Origin: JAUICS01 sp964384335
Lineage (GTDB): Bacteria; Pseudomonadota; Alphaproteobacteria; Micavibrionales; Micavibrionaceae
DNA length: 16,572 nucleotides
NCBI GenBank assembly: GCA_964384335.1
Contig: CAYLKN010000039.1
Span: 1 to 16,572, forward strand
Direction: 5' to 3'
The notes beneath the pieces were generated by a model, which was not told the origin of the DNA, did no database searches, and worked only from the letters and a program-made list of their open reading frames with translations. Both the position numbers and the translations under genes were made by a program. Positions 14,782-16,572 of the stretch are shown in pieces. Each line of letters begins with the position of its first letter. The stretch's first letter is position 1.

Positions 14782-15738
14782 TTATCCGTATTTACTGTCC
14801 GGATCTTCCGGCGGCGCTTCGACATCTTCGGCATATTTCATTCGGTCATCAAAAACCGCAACATGCAGGCCCGTCTCTCTGGCCAGCATATAATATGCAG
14901 AATCAAGTGTAAGCTCGCCTCCACGACCGAAATTTTTAACATAGTGCGCACAGGCAGCATCAAGGGATATAATTGACTTATCCGGCTGGGTCCGCCGCCG
15001 CATGTGTTCTTCGGTATTGAAGACAATCTTTTCAATGACAATATCCGGAATGGTTATTCCGTGATGTTTTTCGTACGAAGGCCTGACGTTTTTAAGAATA
15101 TTGATTGTTTCCGGAACATTTGGCATCCTCAGATGAATTTTCTGGAAACGCCGATCGAGAGCTTCATCCCTTTGTACATACCATCTGTATTCATCGGCTG
15201 TCGTTGCACCGATCACCTGCATGTCTCCAACCGTCAAATACGGCTTCATAACGTCGGAAAGTCCGCTATATCCGGACCCTTCAACCTTGGGCATTATCAT
15301 ATGAATCTCGTCGATAAACATGATAAATCGCGGCCGGCTGGTATCGTGGTAGCGTTCGGCCATACCTTTGCATATTGGAATAAAACGCTCCTGAAATTCA
15401 GCCGGAGTAGAAGTCCCGGCGGCCATGGCGGATAAATCAAGTTCGACAAGTCTTGCTCTTTGCAGCAGCTCAGGTACTTCGTCCTGTACAATTTTCTGGG
15501 CAAGACCAACTGCCAGAGCCGTTTTACCAACCCCGGCGGGCGCCAGAAGCATCACATTCTTTCGTCCTTTTTGAAGAAGGATAAGAACCATGTCATCTAT
15601 TTCCTGGTCTCGCCCGGTGATGGGATCAAAACGTCCCTCGCGCTCCAGCTCCGTAATTTCCCGGCAATACTGGAAAATAAGTTCCTCAAGATGATCGTCG
15701 GAAACTTTGTATTTTAATCTTACACGTTTATCTGACAT
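14782..15738 (-). CDS. Stand-alone ClpA/ClpB D1-like AAA+ ATPase (318 aa)
   Basis: This protein contains one AAA+ module that resembles the first ATPase domain (D1) of ClpA/ClpB/ClpC. It reads FDPITGRDQEIDDMVLILLQ (37-56), Walker A APAGVGKT (66-73), Walker B FIMFIDEIH (138-146, Asp143-Glu144), sensor-1 IGATT (176-180) and the arginine-finger segment DEALDRRFQKI (191-201). The Clp N-domain, the M-domain and the second ATPase domain are all absent. At the pore-loop position, where Clp D1 domains have GAKYRGEFE, this protein has GTSTPAEFQ, so the aromatic residue that grips substrate is gone. The C-terminal tail (about 305-318) is acidic. It follows the small ParB/Srx-like gene after 43 bases on the same strand. 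The function is unknown; ATPase activity is likely, threading unfoldase activity less so. Confidence 0.82.
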   Translation of the reverse strand: MSDKRVRLKYKVSDDHLEELIFQYCREITELEREGRFDPITGRDQEIDDMVLILLQKGRKNVMLLAPAGVGKTALAVGLAQKIVQDEVPELLQRARLVELDLSAMAAGTSTPAEFQERFIPICKGMAERYHDTSRPRFIMFIDEIHMIMPKVEGSGYSGLSDVMKPYLTVGDMQVIGATTADEYRWYVQRDEALDRRFQKIHLRMPNVPETINILKNVRPSYEKHHGITIPDIVIEKIVFNTEEHMRRRTQPDKSIISLDAACAHYVKNFGRGGELTLDSAYYMLARETGLHVAVFDDRMKYAEDVEAPPEDPDSKYG

Positions 15739-15781
15739 GACCTGCGTTTTCCAAAGCGTGAGTATCCCGTATCCAGATGAA

Positions 15782-16198
15782 TTATATCATAAAACCTTCA
15801 AATAAATCTTTATTTGATGCATGTATATGGACAGGAATAGGATCATACCCGTTTGCGGCAAGTGTTAAAAAAACGTCCTTTCCTGCGCCGATTTCAACAT
15901 TATCGTTAATGCCGATACCCAGAACCGGTCTTTTTAACATGCTTCCCATGGAAAGTGCTTTTTCGACGGCTTCTCTCTTTGCCCGGTCACTATCTTTTAA
16001 ATCTGTCAAAGATCTGATATTACCTTCCCGATCCAGCCATTCATAACTAAAAAGCGATTTTCGCCAGTCCTGAACAACTTTGTAAGCAGAAACCGGAACA
16101 ACGACATATTGCTTTTCTTGGCCTGCCAGGCTTTTCCTGTCTTCAAGGAACATTGAACAGTCCCTGCCCTGCGGTGTAAGTTTTTTGTATTCAGACAT
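15782..16198 (-). CDS. Small protein with possible ParB/sulfiredoxin-like fold (138 aa)
   Basis: I do not recognise a named family. The C-terminal part (about 88-126, LKRPVLGIGINDNVEIGAGK followed by FLTLAANGYDPIPVHI) has the strand-helix-strand pattern of the ParB/sulfiredoxin (Srx) fold, where a 'G-x-G-[RK]-[DH]' turn follows a strand and a small helix leads to an 'IPV' strand. Residues 1-60 are polar, with YVVVPVSAYKVVQDW; the middle is charged and helical (67-84). There is no membrane or signal segment. I start at ATG 16198 because AAGG lies 8 bases upstream; the in-frame TTG at 16204 would add two residues and sit too close to that site. It is the first gene of the - strand pair with the orphan AAA+ ATPase, which suggests linked function. 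The fold assignment is inference. Confidence 0.6.
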   Translation of the reverse strand: MSEYKKLTPQGRDCSMFLEDRKSLAGQEKQYVVVPVSAYKVVQDWRKSLFSYEWLDREGNIRSLTDLKDSDRAKREAVEKALSMGSMLKRPVLGIGINDNVEIGAGKDVFLTLAANGYDPIPVHIHASNKDLFEGFMI

Positions 16199-16204
16199 TT
16201 GCAA

Positions 16205-16312
16205 ACCTTGGAAACTTAACTGGTAAACTAGAAATATCTTTTCAATGCGTGGACGGCAGTTTATTTTAAGATGCAGTTAATTTATGAATAAAATCTAAAG
16301 AGACAAGAATTC
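16205..16312. promoter_or_regulatory. Divergent intergenic region
   Basis: These 108 AT-rich bases separate the - strand ParB/Srx-like gene from the + strand zinc-finger gene, so they must hold promoters for both directions. On the + strand, TAAAAT (16289-16294) could be a -10, but there is no convincing -35. The - strand side is equally weak. No repeat or operator stands out. Confidence 0.35.
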
Positions 16313-16522
16313 ATGGACCCTGAAGTTATTATTGTTGACAATGATGTGCACGAAGTCTCCTGTGACGGAGGAATTCCGGCACTCGGGCACCCAAGAGTCT
16401 GGTACAGCTTTGATAATCAGGACAAGGTAAAATGCGGATATTGCGATAGAATCTTTATCAAAAGAAATTCTGTTTACTCTAAATCCACAGACAACAAGGA
16501 AAGCGATAACAGCGCGGCCTAG
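16313..16522 (+). CDS. CHCC zinc-finger domain protein (NDUFS6-like, 69 aa)
   Basis: This is a short single-domain protein with the zinc ligands Cys17, His26, Cys41 and Cys44: VSCDGGIPALGHPRVWYSF, then VKCGYCDRIFI. This C-x8-H-x14-C-x2-C layout and the 'CDGG...LGHPRV' wording match the small zf-CHCC proteins of alphaproteobacteria, which are related to the mitochondrial complex I accessory subunit NDUFS6. In the mitochondrial case the domain binds zinc and assists complex I assembly; the same role in bacteria is plausible but not shown by the sequence. The tail after residue 50 is polar and probably disordered. ATG 16313 has a weak AGAGA site. The gene is complete; the remaining 50 bases to the window end contain nothing I can identify. 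Confidence 0.85.
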   Translation: MDPEVIIVDNDVHEVSCDGGIPALGHPRVWYSFDNQDKVKCGYCDRIFIKRNSVYSKSTDNKESDNSAA

Positions 16523-16572
16523 GGATTTGCACAAGTGACCGGAGTTTTGGATCAGGGCCCGTTAATTTTTTA

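Noticed and set aside
15004..15435. 143-aa + strand ORF opposite the AAA+ gene
   Set aside because: It is the antisense shadow of the well-supported ATPase and has no family resemblance of its own.

Overview
The window looks like a chromosomal segment of an alphaproteobacterium of moderate, slightly AT-leaning composition. The strongest clue is the + strand run secY-adk-rpsM-rpsK-rpoA-rplQ. Adenylate kinase sits directly after secY and there is no rpsD between rpsK and rpoA, which is the usual alphaproteobacterial order. The SecY, RpoA and short-LID Adk sequences also read as alphaproteobacterial, and a 69-aa CHCC zinc-finger protein of the NDUFS6-like type fits. No phage, IS element, CRISPR array, tRNA or rRNA was seen.

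Layout. (a) 1-2750 is a loosely packed region: a truncated and frameshifted LysE-type transporter remnant (- strand), a small AsmA-like membrane-anchored protein, a promoter/terminator pair in front of a CBS-domain protein, a gene-poor stretch of about 340 bases, and a TerB-like protein. (b) 2774-3526 is etfB on the - strand, without etfA next to it. (c) 3780-6903 is a tightly overlapping three-gene sugar operon (UDP-glucuronate 4-epimerase type, a second SDR epimerase/dehydratase, a GT4 glycosyltransferase), probably for a surface glycan. (d) 6978-11427 is the distal part of the spc/alpha ribosomal operon. The genes usually found before secY (rplO, rpmD, rpsE and others) are not there; the sugar operon takes their place. 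A near-consensus sigma70-type promoter lies between adk and rpsM. (e) 11461-16198 is a - strand block: thrC, an M32 carboxypeptidase with an unusual N-terminal extension, a stand-alone single-domain ClpA/ClpB-like AAA+ ATPase, and a small protein with a possible ParB/sulfiredoxin-like fold. (f) A divergent CHCC zinc-finger gene ends the window.

How the parts may work together. The ribosomal/secretion block is housekeeping. EtfB carries electrons from dehydrogenases to the quinone pool, ThrC completes threonine synthesis, and the three sugar genes would make and transfer nucleotide-activated sugars. The least explained part is the pair at 14782-16198: an orphan AAA+ domain whose pore-loop position lacks the conserved aromatic residue, preceded by a ParB/Srx-like small protein. 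It is the best candidate here for an undescribed function, though this rests on motif reading alone.
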